Shown one piece after another: positions 1 through 8,277 of a stretch of DNA of 16,148 nucleotides. This stretch comes from an uncultured Solirubrobacteraceae bacterium. Lineage in GTDB: Bacteria; Actinomycetota; Thermoleophilia; Solirubrobacterales; Solirubrobacteraceae. Both the position numbers and the translations under genes were made by a program. Below the pieces are notes generated by a model. It ran no database searches and was not told where the DNA came from. It saw only the letters and a list, made by a program, of their open reading frames with translations. The stretch spans positions 1-16,148 of the forward strand of contig CATPBV010000227.1 in the NCBI GenBank assembly GCA_955652345.1, given 5' to 3'. Each line of letters begins with the position of its first letter. The stretch's first letter is position 1.

Positions 1-167
1 CCCTCGGTGCCTGCGACGTAGCCGCCGTGACGCTCAATGGCCGCGCGCAGAATCGAGTTGTGCAGCTCGAGCGCGTCCGACCAGCGCGAGCCAAGCTCGC
101 GCACCAGCTGGGTCGAGCCTTCGATGTCTGTGAACAGCATCGTGACTGTTCCGGTCGGGGGCTCCAT
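1..167 (-). CDS. Class III nucleotide cyclase domain protein, N-terminal fragment (continues past left edge)
   Basis: Reading the minus strand from the ATG at 167-165 gives 55 codons with no stop before the window edge. They begin MEPPTGTVTMLFTDIEGSTQ, the standard opening of bacterial class III adenylate/guanylate cyclase domains. The first metal-binding aspartate is Asp14 (FTDIEGST). The fragment ends in YVAGTEG, just before where the second metal-binding Asp would fall. By family, these domains convert ATP or GTP to a cyclic nucleotide and are often fused to ATPase/TPR or LuxR modules, but nothing after residue 55 is visible. The gene is divergent from the cyclase at 327, with 159 nt between the two starts. 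It is not a simple copy of that gene: the matching region there reads VVDTAGD rather than YVAGTEG. Confidence 0.85.
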   Translation of the reverse strand, partial: MEPPTGTVTMLFTDIEGSTQLVRELGSRWSDALELHNSILRAAIERHGGYVAGTE

Positions 168-326
168 CAAACGCTCGCCACTAGCCGCTGCTCAACGTAT
201 CGCTCCGGCTCATGCCCGATAAGAAGGCCTGAGCCAGCTCCCGGGGATTGGCCTTCGCCTCCGCAGTGTTGCTGCAAGAGCGCTAGCGCGATCCGAGCGT
301 GGGTCGCTACTGTGCGGCGCCAGCCC
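168..326. promoter_or_regulatory. Divergent intergenic region with a 6-bp inverted repeat
   Basis: This 159-nt gap separates two cyclase genes transcribed away from each other, so it should hold both promoters. Near its middle is an inverted repeat, GGCTCA at 207-212 and TGAGCC at 230-235, with 17 nt between the arms. It could be an operator, but a 6-bp repeat can arise by chance in GC-rich DNA. I could not make out convincing -35/-10 pairs or a strong ribosome binding site before either start. Assignment as regulatory rests on gene orientation only. Confidence 0.3.
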
Positions 327-2996
327 ATGAGTACGGGCGCGCTCACGTTGCTGTTCACCGACATCGAGGGGTCCACGCGGATGCTCGATCGGCTCGGCGA
401 GCGCTACGGGGACGTACTCGAAGCGCATCATCGCGTGATCAGTGAGGCAATTGCGGCTTCTGGCGGGCGCGTTGTCGACACAGCCGGGGACTCGTTCTTT
501 GCCGTGTTCGCTTGCGCATCGGACGCCATCGGATGCGCGCGCTGCGCCCAGCTCGCGCTCGCTGCCCATGACTGGCCAGGCGGGGAGGCGCCGCGGGTCA
601 GGATGGGCATCCACAATGGTGCCCCAATTCTCCGTGATGGGCGGTATGTCGGGATCGACGTTCACCGCACCGCGCGCGTAATGGCTGTGGCGCACGGCGG
701 TCAGGTGCTGCTCACCGGCGACGCCGCAGCTGCGCTCGACCCTGCGCCGTCGCTGCGCGACCTGGGCTATCACCGGTTGAAGGACCTTCCCTCGCCGGTG
801 CGGCTGTTCCAGCTGCTCGTTGCCGGGCTGAATGCTGAATTCCCTCCGCTCCGGTCGTTGAACCAGTCCAACCTTCCCACTCCGGCGAACCCGCTTGTCG
901 GCCGGGAGGCGGAGCTGGCGAAGGGGCTAGAGCTGCTCTCCCGCGAGGATGTGCGGCTGCTGACGCTGCTGGGACCGGGCGGCGTCGGCAAGACGCGCTT
1001 TGCGATCGAGCTGGCGGGCGAGGCGGTCACGCGCTATCGCGACGGGGTTTGGATCGTGCCGCTGGCACCGATTGGCGATCCGGCGATCATGACTTCGGAG
1101 GTTGCTCGCGTGCTGAGGGTCGAGCCGGTGGTCGGCGCGCCACTAGAGCAGACACTCGGGGAGGCGATCGCCGAGCGGGAGCTGCTGCTGGTGCTTGACA
1201 ACTTCGAGCACCTGTTGGGAGCGGCGGGGACGCTCGCCGCTGTGCTGGCAGCGGCGCCCAGGGTCAACGCGTTGACGACGAGCCGGGAAGCGCTGCGAAT
1301 CCAGGCGGAGCACCGGATGGAAGTTCCTCCGCTGTCGCTGCGGGAGGCCAGCGAGCTGTTCCTTCAGCGCGCGCGGGCGGTACGTCACGAGTTGGACATC
1401 GACCACGACGACGAGTCGGCGATCGAGAGAATCTGCGCGCGGTTGGACGGGTTGCCGCTCGCACTCGAGCTTGCCGCAGCTCGGATCGCAGTCTTCGCCC
1501 CGCGGGCACTCGAGGCGCGGATCGGAGAGCGCCTGGCTCTGCCGACCGCTCCGCACGACCTTCCCGAGCGCCACCGCACGCTCACCGCGACGATCGACTG
1601 GAGCTACCGGTTGCTAGAGCCGCCCGACCGTGAGCTCCTGCAGGCGCTGGCGCCCTTCATCGGTGGCGTCAGGATCGACTCGGCTGAGTCGATCTGGGGC
1701 TCCGAATCGATCGAATCGCTGATCTCGCTCAGCGAGAAGAGCCTCCTGCGGCGCCGAGAGGACTCCGACGGCGAGCCGCGCTTCTGGATGCTCGAGACCG
1801 TGAGGGCGTTCGCGCTCGAGCAGGCAGAGGCCAGCGGAAACGCCACTGCGGCCGCCGGTGCTCACGCCGACCACTTCTTCAGCTTGGTCGCCCAGGCCGA
1901 ACCGCACCTCGTGTCGACTGATCAAGGGCGGTGGCTTGACCTGCTCGAGGCCGAGCATCCGAACCTACGCTCAGCTCTGGATCATCTGACGGCGCACAAC
2001 CCGGAACGGGCATTGCGGATGGCGGGCATCATGACCTGGCTTTGGGATATTCGCGGCTATATGCCTGAGGGACGGCGCAGGCTGAATGACGTGCTTGCGG
2101 CCGCACCGCGGGAGTGCCCAGAGCGAGCAATCGCATTGTGGGGGGCGGGGCGCCTGGCGATGCTCGCCGGGGATGCCGCAGAGGCCGTGCCTCTGCTACG
2201 CGAGTCAGCTGGGCGTGCCCGGGCCGCCGGCGATGCACGCATGGCTGCCAACGCGCTGGCAAATCTCATTGGGGCGGCTCAGATGCTCCGCGACGAGGCC
2301 TTGATGAACACCGCAGGCGAGGAGGCGATCGCCGTCGCTCGCTCCGCAGCGGACGACTGGGCGCTGGCGACGGCGCTCAACAATCGGGCGGACGTGTTCA
2401 TCGCGACAGGGGAGTTCGCCTCAGCGAAGGAATTGCTCGAGGAGTCGCTCACCATCCGGCGTCGCAGCGGCGAGGCACGCGCCATCGCGCTGACCCTGGC
2501 GAACCTCGCGCAGGTAACGCTCGCACTGGGCGACCTCGAGCGCACCGACTCGCTGGTCGCCGAGGGCCTCGCGCACGCAAGAGCGATCAACTACCGCGGA
2601 ATGATCGTCCAACTGCTCGGACTCGGCGCCCTCAGCTCGCTCCAGCGCGGTGCGATCCAGCGGTCTGAAGCCCAGCTCGCCGGCACCGCTGACCAGATCG
2701 GCTCGGGGATGATGGATCCGGAGATGGCCGCGATCTTCTTCGCGGCCGCGGCAACGGTCGCGGCGATCCGCCATGAGCCGTTGACCGCCGCAACGCTCTG
2801 GGCGGCGGCCGCCGGCGCGCGCAACCAGGTGCGGCGGGCCGAGAATCCAGCCGCCGCCGCGCTCCGCGCCCGATGGCTACCCGAGGCGCGCGAGGCAGTT
2901 CCAGCGCAAACAAGCTGGGACAGCGCGTGGCAGACCGGCACCGAGATGGCACTCGAGGAGGCGTTCGCTGTCGCGGTCCGTCTCGCCACGGTGTGA
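327..2996 (+). CDS. Class III cyclase domain - NB-ARC/AAA-like ATPase - TPR signalling protein (889 aa)
   Basis: Three-part signalling protein. Residues 1-165 are a class III cyclase domain with FTDIEGST (metal Asp12) and GDSFF (metal Asp55). After a linker come a STAND/NB-ARC-like ATPase with P-loop GPGGVGKT (Lys222), Walker B LLLVLDNFEH (Asp291), a TTSRE motif and GLPLALE (375-381). The C-terminal half is helical and alanine-rich with TPR-like repeats. By family, ATP-driven STAND modules switch on ligand or partner binding; no DNA-binding domain is visible. The cyclase site is unusual: Asp51 sits where the base-selecting Lys is expected, Arg106 where the second base-selecting Asp is expected, and His113 replaces the transition-state Asn, while Arg117 is kept. 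The frame is open from position 27, but homology begins at the ATG at 327; a GTG at 312 is an alternative. Its stop overlaps the next start by one base (TGATG), implying co-expression with the patatin-like lipase. Activity as a cyclase is uncertain. Confidence 0.9.
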   Translation: MSTGALTLLFTDIEGSTRMLDRLGERYGDVLEAHHRVISEAIAASGGRVVDTAGDSFFAVFACASDAIGCARCAQLALAAHDWPGGEAPRVRMGIHNGAPILRDGRYVGIDVHRTARVMAVAHGGQVLLTGDAAAALDPAPSLRDLGYHRLKDLPSPVRLFQLLVAGLNAEFPPLRSLNQSNLPTPANPLVGREAELAKGLELLSREDVRLLTLLGPGGVGKTRFAIELAGEAVTRYRDGVWIVPLAPIGDPAIMTSEVARVLRVEPVVGAPLEQTLGEAIAERELLLVLDNFEHLLGAAGTLAAVLAAAPRVNALTTSREALRIQAEHRMEVPPLSLREASELFLQRARAVRHELDIDHDDESAIERICARLDGLPLALELAAARIAVFAPRALEARIGERLALPTAPHDLPERHRTLTATIDWSYRLLEPPDRELLQALAPFIGGVRIDSAESIWGSESIESLISLSEKSLLRRREDSDGEPRFWMLETVRAFALEQAEASGNATAAAGAHADHFFSLVAQAEPHLVSTDQGRWLDLLEAEHPNLRSALDHLTAHNPERALRMAGIMTWLWDIRGYMPEGRRRLNDVLAAAPRECPERAIALWGAGRLAMLAGDAAEAVPLLRESAGRARAAGDARMAANALANLIGAAQMLRDEALMNTAGEEAIAVARSAADDWALATALNNRADVFIATGEFASAKELLEESLTIRRRSGEARAIALTLANLAQVTLALGDLERTDSLVAEGLAHARAINYRGMIVQLLGLGALSSLQRGAIQRSEAQLAGTADQIGSGMMDPEMAAIFFAAAATVAAIRHEPLTAATLWAAAAGARNQVRRAENPAAAALRARWLPEAREAVPAQTSWDSAWQTGTEMALEEAFAVAVRLATV

Positions 2997-4711
2997 TGAA
3001 GATGGAGATTGCGGCGTTCCTGCGCGGCGTGCCCGTGCTCGCGGGACTCCCGGATGAGCTGCTCGCGCGGCTCTCACGCGAGGTCGAGACGGTCGAGATC
3101 GGTGCCGGCGAATGGCTCTTTCGCGAGGGCGAGCCTGCGGGCAGCATGTTCATTGTGGGGACCGGCCGGATGCAGGTGATCGACGAAGGCCCGCCCGAGA
3201 CGCTGGTCCGGGTCCTGCGTCGCGGGGAGATGCTCGGCGAGCTGGCGCTCCTCCGCACCGGCGAGCGCTCGGCATCCGCACGGGCAGCGCGCGATACACG
3301 GCTACTGGAGTTGGATCGCGGGGCATTCGAGCGGCTGGTTCTCGAGGTGCCGAGCTTCGCTCTTGGCGTGACGCGAGCGATGGGGGCGCAGCTGGCGGCG
3401 AGCCGCGCGCCGATCGTCGACGCAAACCGACCGCGCACGATCGCGGTCGTTGGGCTCGACTCGGCGGCGCCAGCCGCGGATGCGGCCGACATGCTCGTCA
3501 ATGCGCTCGGCGCGCACGGATCGGTCGCATCCTTGCGATCGGGCGAACTTGAGACGATCGATCGGGCCGAGCGAGACAACGAACGCGTCGTGCTGCAGGC
3601 CAATGAGGCAGCTGACGCGGAATGGACAGACCTCTGCTTGCGGGAGGCCGATCTGGTGGTTGCGACTACCAGCGGTGCGGCCGACCCCGCCTGGCTCGAG
3701 CGCGCCACCGCGCTTCGGGGTTGCGAGCTGCTCGTAGTAGGGTCGCGCCTCGGCGATGGCATGCTCGAGGCGCTCCAGCCGCGCCAGGTGCAGGTGATCG
3801 CGGACCTTGCCGGCCATCGCGAGGCGCTCCACGCGACCGCGCGCAGACTCGCCGGCCGCTCCCTGGGCGTGGTCCTCTCCGGTGGCGGAGCCCGAGCGCT
3901 CGCCCACCTGGGAGTGCTGGACGAGTTGGAGGCGGCTGGCCTGCGGTTCGACCGTCTGGCGGGAGTGAGCCTCGGTGCGCTCGTCGCAGCGTTTGCGGCC
4001 GCCGGCTTTCCCCATGAGAACACCTACCGGGCTTTCGAGCAGGGGTTCGTCGAAACCAACCCGACCAGCGACTATGCGGTGCCGGCGTATTCGCTGATTC
4101 GTGGCGCCAAGACGCGGCGGCTGCTCGGCGCAGCGTTCGGAGAGCGCCGGATCGAGGAGCTTTCGCTGCGGTTCTTCAGTCTCAGCTGCGACCTCGTGAC
4201 CCGTCAGGCAGTGATTCACCGCGTGGGGCCGCTCGCCGATGCGGTCTACGCGAGCCTCGCGATCCCGGGGGTGTTTCCACCCGTCGCCACCGCTGATGGG
4301 CGGCTACTGGTCGACGGTGGCGTGCTCGACAACCTCCCGGTCGCAACTATGGCTCGGAGCGGCGAGGGGCCTGTGATTGCGGTGGACGTCGCCGGCCGGA
4401 CGGGAGCCTTCAGGTCCACCCAGGGGCGCACTGCAGCGGGCCGCCTTGCGGGACCGGTCCGGCGGCTCCTCACCGGCAGTGAGGCCGAGATTCCGCGGCT
4501 GGGCGAGACACTCGTGCGGACGCTGATGGTCGGGAGCACCGACACCGTTGCGGCGGCGCGTGCGCATGCCGACCTCGTGATCACGCCGGTGGCCGACAGC
4601 GTGGGCCTGATGGATTGGCGGGCGCTGCCTCGCGTGGTGGAACTGGGACGACGCGCCGCGCGCGAGGCGCTTGCGGCGAATCCCGATCTCGTCGAACGGC
4701 TGACTGCGTAG
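2996..4711 (+). CDS. Cyclic-nucleotide-binding domain - patatin/NTE-type phospholipase (571 aa)
   Basis: Predicted lipid acyl hydrolase gated by a cyclic nucleotide. Residues about 10-125 are a CNB domain with a phosphate-binding cassette, GELALL followed by RSASARA (Gly81, Glu82, Arg91). Residues about 147-280 form a Rossmann- or P-loop-like middle region without a clear P-loop; I cannot assign it a function. Residues about 286-571 are a patatin domain: oxyanion loop SGGGAR (296-300), nucleophile elbow GVSLG with Ser325, and DGG with catalytic Asp440, so the Ser-Asp dyad is complete. The order CNB then patatin matches bacterial neuropathy-target-esterase relatives, which hydrolyse phospholipids or lysophospholipids at membranes; no transmembrane segment is visible. 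The ATG at 2996 shares its A with the stop of the upstream cyclase gene, pointing to translational coupling. An ATG two codons later is possible. It ends 35 nt from a convergent operon. Confidence 0.92.
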   Translation: MKMEIAAFLRGVPVLAGLPDELLARLSREVETVEIGAGEWLFREGEPAGSMFIVGTGRMQVIDEGPPETLVRVLRRGEMLGELALLRTGERSASARAARDTRLLELDRGAFERLVLEVPSFALGVTRAMGAQLAASRAPIVDANRPRTIAVVGLDSAAPAADAADMLVNALGAHGSVASLRSGELETIDRAERDNERVVLQANEAADAEWTDLCLREADLVVATTSGAADPAWLERATALRGCELLVVGSRLGDGMLEALQPRQVQVIADLAGHREALHATARRLAGRSLGVVLSGGGARALAHLGVLDELEAAGLRFDRLAGVSLGALVAAFAAAGFPHENTYRAFEQGFVETNPTSDYAVPAYSLIRGAKTRRLLGAAFGERRIEELSLRFFSLSCDLVTRQAVIHRVGPLADAVYASLAIPGVFPPVATADGRLLVDGGVLDNLPVATMARSGEGPVIAVDVAGRTGAFRSTQGRTAAGRLAGPVRRLLTGSEAEIPRLGETLVRTLMVGSTDTVAAARAHADLVITPVADSVGLMDWRALPRVVELGRRAAREALAANPDLVERLTA

Positions 4712-4746
4712 CCGGTCGTGGGCTCCGGTGGCGCTCCCGGGACCGG
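4712..4746. terminator. Possible bidirectional terminator between convergent genes
   Basis: The 35-nt gap between the convergent stop codons contains an imperfect inverted repeat: CCGGTC (4712-4717) pairs with GACCGG (4741-4746), and GGG (4720-4722) with CCC (4736-4738) inside it. The position fits a terminator shared by both transcripts. There is no T-tract on either side, so intrinsic termination is not well supported. Confidence 0.3.
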
Positions 4747-7700
4747 TCAAGCCAGGGCGGTTACATCCACCGGCGCCTCGCGCAGGACATCCGCGAGCCC
4801 CGCTGGCGACTCCAGACCGAGCTTGATCACGGCTGATGCGAGCTGCAGCTGGACCGTCCGCGGTCCGAGGAACAGCCGCTCGGAGATCTGAGTCGCCGAG
4901 CCCCCTTGCGAAGCGGCCACCGCTACCTCGAGCTCCAGCGGCGTGAGGCGCTCGAAAATGCCGAGACGGGGGGCAGGCGGCGAACCACCAGCGCAGCGAA
5001 TGCCGTTTCGTGCAAGCTGAGCCCACGAATACGCACCGAGCTGCTCGAACGTGGCTAGGGCGCCGCCGAGGACTTGCACCGATTCTGCGGTCCGGCCTTC
5101 CTTCGTCAGCGCAAGCCCGTACAGGAGCTCGGTCCGAGCTTGATCGAACGCGCCGCAACCCTCGACTGCGGCTTCGCGGGCGGCCTCAAACGCCTCGTCG
5201 AGCTCGCCCTCCGCCGCGAGCAGCGCACGGCACCGCGCTAGCGCCGCGAGCGCGGATGGTCGCTGAGTGTGCTCGGCATCCAGGGCAAAGGGATCGAGCG
5301 CCTCTCGCGCTTGATCCATACGACCGGCAAGGGCGTACGCCTCGACGAGGTCTGGTCGCCGGTGAGGTGTACGTGCCGCGTCCGACCAGCCCTGCTCGTC
5401 CTGCAGCCGGCAGGCCGCTTCGAGCTGGGCGATCGCATGCTCAGGTCGTCCCCGCCCGAGCTCGAGCAACCCGATCGCCGTGCCGGCGCGATCCAAGCGT
5501 GATCCGCCTCCAAGCCGATCAGCGAGCGCAAGTGCCTCTTGCACACATGAATGACAGTCCTCCGCCAGACCACGTGCACCTGCAAGCCATCCAAGCGCAC
5601 CGAGCGCGAGGCCGGCGTCGGAGTGTTGCCCAGTTTCCCGCGCGAGCTCGAGGGCTTGGTGAAGCGCGACCGCGGCGGCTGCCCACCGGCCCGTCTCCAG
5701 ATGGACGTCGGCGAGCCGGATCAGGGTGTAGGGCAGGAGGCTGATCGCACCTGTCGCGCGAGCATCGTCGATCACCTTCGTGAGCAACGCTCGTGCGGAG
5801 GCGTGCCGCCCGGCAAGTCCCAATCCCGCACCAAGGTATGCGAGCTGCTGCTGATCGCGGGCCTGCTCTGCGTGCTCCTTCGCGTGGTTCAGCCGCGCGA
5901 CGCCCTCCCGGTACTCGCCGACGAATATCAGCGCCGTCCCGAGGGCGATCTCGACGGACAGGGACGAGCCGGCCTGTTGACCCGCGACCGGGTCTCCACG
6001 TGAGAGCTCGTCCGCGCGGCGGGCGAGGCGCACCGCCTCCTGCGGCTCGCCAGCCCGCAAGCTCGGGAGAACCGCGTCCGCGAGCATCTCAGCGGCCACG
6101 GATGGCTCCGTTCGCTCACATCGGGCTGCCGCTGCGATCAGCTGGTCGCGCGCGATCTGCGAAGACCCGCTGCGCGCGACGATACGCCCGCGGGCATGCT
6201 CTGCCTCACGGCGCGTGAGCTCCGTTTGCGCATGGCGAAGGGCTGCATCGACGTGATCGAGTGACGCGTTCACGTGCCCTGCGAGATGGGCGGCCCCCGA
6301 AGCCTCGAGCAGGCGGCGGGCGCGCGTGTCTCGGTCCGGGGTCAGCCTCGCCGCTTGCTCGAAGCATGCCGCGGCCGCAGCAAACGCAGTCCGGTCGCGA
6401 GCCTTCAGCGCGATCCGCTCGAGGCCGGACGCGATCGATTCATCCGCTTGTGTCGCCGCGCGTGCGCGGTGCCAGGTGTTGGAGTCGCCTGCGGTGGCTG
6501 CGGCAAGCGCGGCATGCGCTGCCCGCCGGTCTGCCCGCAGTGCCGAGTACGACACAGCGACGCGGGCCAGCGGATGGACGAACGAAAAGCCGCCGCCCAC
6601 AGGTCGCGTGAGGCCGCTCGCCAGGGCCTCCTCCAGAGCGCCGTCGTCGAGTCCCAGTGTCCGCCACGCAGCCGGAACCGCATCGCCCTCGTGCTGACCG
6701 GCAAGCGCTGCGACAACGAGGGCTTGTCGGGCTGGCGCCGTCAATGCAGAGATCCGGTTCAGGAAGACCCATTCGGCTGAGGCCGGGAGCGGCTTCTCGA
6801 TCGCTGCCTGTCCGGCTCGCTCCGCCGGCGACAGGTCGATGGGAATCTCGTGCAGAGCCAGCGGGTTTCCAGCGGCCGCCGCCACAACCGCGGTCGCCAC
6901 GGCAGGCGCAAGCTCGCCCCAGCGCTGTTCGAGGAGCGCGTGTGCGGCGCGCGGCTCGAGGCCGCCGACGCGGAGGTCCTCGGCAAACGCCAGCTCGTCG
7001 TCGAATTCGGCTGCGACCAGGACGCTGATCCCATCGGTGCCCAGGCGTCTTGCGATGAACGTGATCGCTTCCCGTGAAGCGTCGTCGAGCAGGTGCACGT
7101 CATCCACGAGCAGCAGAAGGGGTTCTCTCGCGGCAGCCGCGACAAGCAGGTCGAATGCGCCGGCGTAGACGGCGAAGCGGTCGTGCACGCCTGCCCCGAG
7201 CTCCGGCTCCAGGATCGCACGAGTCACCCGCTCGCGGTCCGGGGAAAGGTCGCGACGGCGCTCGGCAAGCGGCCGGCACAGATCGGCAAGCGCTGCGAAC
7301 GGCAGCTCTGCGTCGCCGGCATCCTCTGCGCCGCACCGCAGGACGGATAGCCCCCGAGCGCGCTGCGCCGCGGCCTCGAGCAACGCGCTCTTGCCGATGC
7401 CGGGGGCGCCCCGCAGCACCAACACTGCGCTCTCCCCTCGTCTCGCAGACACGATCGCGGCATCGATCCGTGACAGCTCGGCGTCACGCCCGAACAGCCC
7501 GGAGCTCGCGGCGGGCGCACCGGCAACGGTACGGGCCGCCGGCAGTGGTCGGCCTGACGCGCCGAGGGCGATGGCGTTTTGGAGCCATCGACCGAAGACC
7601 TGCCGCGCGGTCTCCTGCAGAAACGGGACGAAGTTCACGTAGTCCGCCAGCAGCCGCGCGATCGCGCCGTTCCCGTGGCGCTCTTCGAACATCACGGCTA

Positions 7701-8277
7701 TCTCCGGGGACTCCTCGAACCAATCGCGGATGTCCTCGAGCGATGGCTCAAGATGGCACTGCATCCCATATGCGACCCGGCCATAGCGGATCGCTTGGTT
7801 CTCGTAGCGCGGCGAGCGAGCCAGTCGGACCGCCCCTGGAGGCAGCGAGAAATGGTTCGAGTGCCATTCGCAAACCTCGAGATCCGCCGGGAAGCCGCGG
7901 AACACCGGGTCGTGGTGCGCGGCAGGCGTCAGGAACACTTGGTTGACGCCGATCTCCGGCTCTGGACCGCGGAAGCTTTGTGCACCGAACACGTCGGCTA
8001 GGAGTTGAACGCCGTAGCACACGCCGAAGTAGGGGACGCCGGCGAGCACCGCCTCGCGGACCGTGCGCTTCTCCTCAGAGATCCACGGATACTCGTCCTC
8101 CTGCCAGACGCTTTGGCCCGCGCCCATCGCCACGATCAAGTCGTATTCGCGCCAATCCGGGACCGGGTCACCTTCGTGGAGGATCGCGCGGTCGACGGCG
8201 ATCCCGCGTTCGGTCAGCACGTCGCCGAAGACGCCGACCGGATCGCTCGTCAGATGCTCGAGCGCCAGTGCCCTCAT
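4747..8277 (-). CDS. Class I glutamine amidotransferase-like domain fused to LAL-type ATPase/TPR/LuxR regulator (1176 aa)
   Basis: Single open frame with an unusual domain order. Residues 1 to about 225 are a class I glutamine amidotransferase-like domain (GMP-synthase GATase type) with nucleophile Cys87 in FGVCYGVQ and the His/Glu pair in QCHLEPS (His175, Glu177), so the Cys-His-Glu triad looks complete. From about 260 (FGRDAELSRI) it becomes a LAL/MalT-like regulator: P-loop GAPGIGKS (Lys296), Walker B LLLLVDDVH (Asp392/393), then a long TPR-like helical region, ending in a LuxR-type helix-turn-helix at about 1111-1165 (LTPLELEV, ISERLFLGPRTV). The LuxR motif is slightly off consensus, with TVQLQL where TVExHL is usual. 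By family, LAL proteins are ATP-dependent transcriptional activators. The GATase part could sense or process a glutamine-type ligand (inference). The start is the ATG at 8277, which overlaps the upstream stop as ATGA; the frame is open 20 codons further. It is the last gene of the four-gene operon. Confidence 0.9.
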   Translation of the reverse strand: MRALALEHLTSDPVGVFGDVLTERGIAVDRAILHEGDPVPDWREYDLIVAMGAGQSVWQEDEYPWISEEKRTVREAVLAGVPYFGVCYGVQLLADVFGAQSFRGPEPEIGVNQVFLTPAAHHDPVFRGFPADLEVCEWHSNHFSLPPGAVRLARSPRYENQAIRYGRVAYGMQCHLEPSLEDIRDWFEESPEIAVMFEERHGNGAIARLLADYVNFVPFLQETARQVFGRWLQNAIALGASGRPLPAARTVAGAPAASSGLFGRDAELSRIDAAIVSARRGESAVLVLRGAPGIGKSALLEAAAQRARGLSVLRCGAEDAGDAELPFAALADLCRPLAERRRDLSPDRERVTRAILEPELGAGVHDRFAVYAGAFDLLVAAAAREPLLLLVDDVHLLDDASREAITFIARRLGTDGISVLVAAEFDDELAFAEDLRVGGLEPRAAHALLEQRWGELAPAVATAVVAAAAGNPLALHEIPIDLSPAERAGQAAIEKPLPASAEWVFLNRISALTAPARQALVVAALAGQHEGDAVPAAWRTLGLDDGALEEALASGLTRPVGGGFSFVHPLARVAVSYSALRADRRAAHAALAAATAGDSNTWHRARAATQADESIASGLERIALKARDRTAFAAAAACFEQAARLTPDRDTRARRLLEASGAAHLAGHVNASLDHVDAALRHAQTELTRREAEHARGRIVARSGSSQIARDQLIAAAARCERTEPSVAAEMLADAVLPSLRAGEPQEAVRLARRADELSRGDPVAGQQAGSSLSVEIALGTALIFVGEYREGVARLNHAKEHAEQARDQQQLAYLGAGLGLAGRHASARALLTKVIDDARATGAISLLPYTLIRLADVHLETGRWAAAAVALHQALELARETGQHSDAGLALGALGWLAGARGLAEDCHSCVQEALALADRLGGGSRLDRAGTAIGLLELGRGRPEHAIAQLEAACRLQDEQGWSDAARTPHRRPDLVEAYALAGRMDQAREALDPFALDAEHTQRPSALAALARCRALLAAEGELDEAFEAAREAAVEGCGAFDQARTELLYGLALTKEGRTAESVQVLGGALATFEQLGAYSWAQLARNGIRCAGGSPPAPRLGIFERLTPLELEVAVAASQGGSATQISERLFLGPRTVQLQLASAVIKLGLESPAGLADVLREAPVDVTALA

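Noticed and set aside
27..326. N-terminal extension of the 327 cyclase frame (100 codons)
   Set aside because: It overlaps the divergent cyclase fragment and its residues show no family similarity; homology starts at the ATG at 327.
2632..4023. Minus-strand open frame of 463 codons
   Set aside because: Antisense to the cyclase and patatin genes; the product is Ser/Arg/Ala-rich low-complexity sequence.
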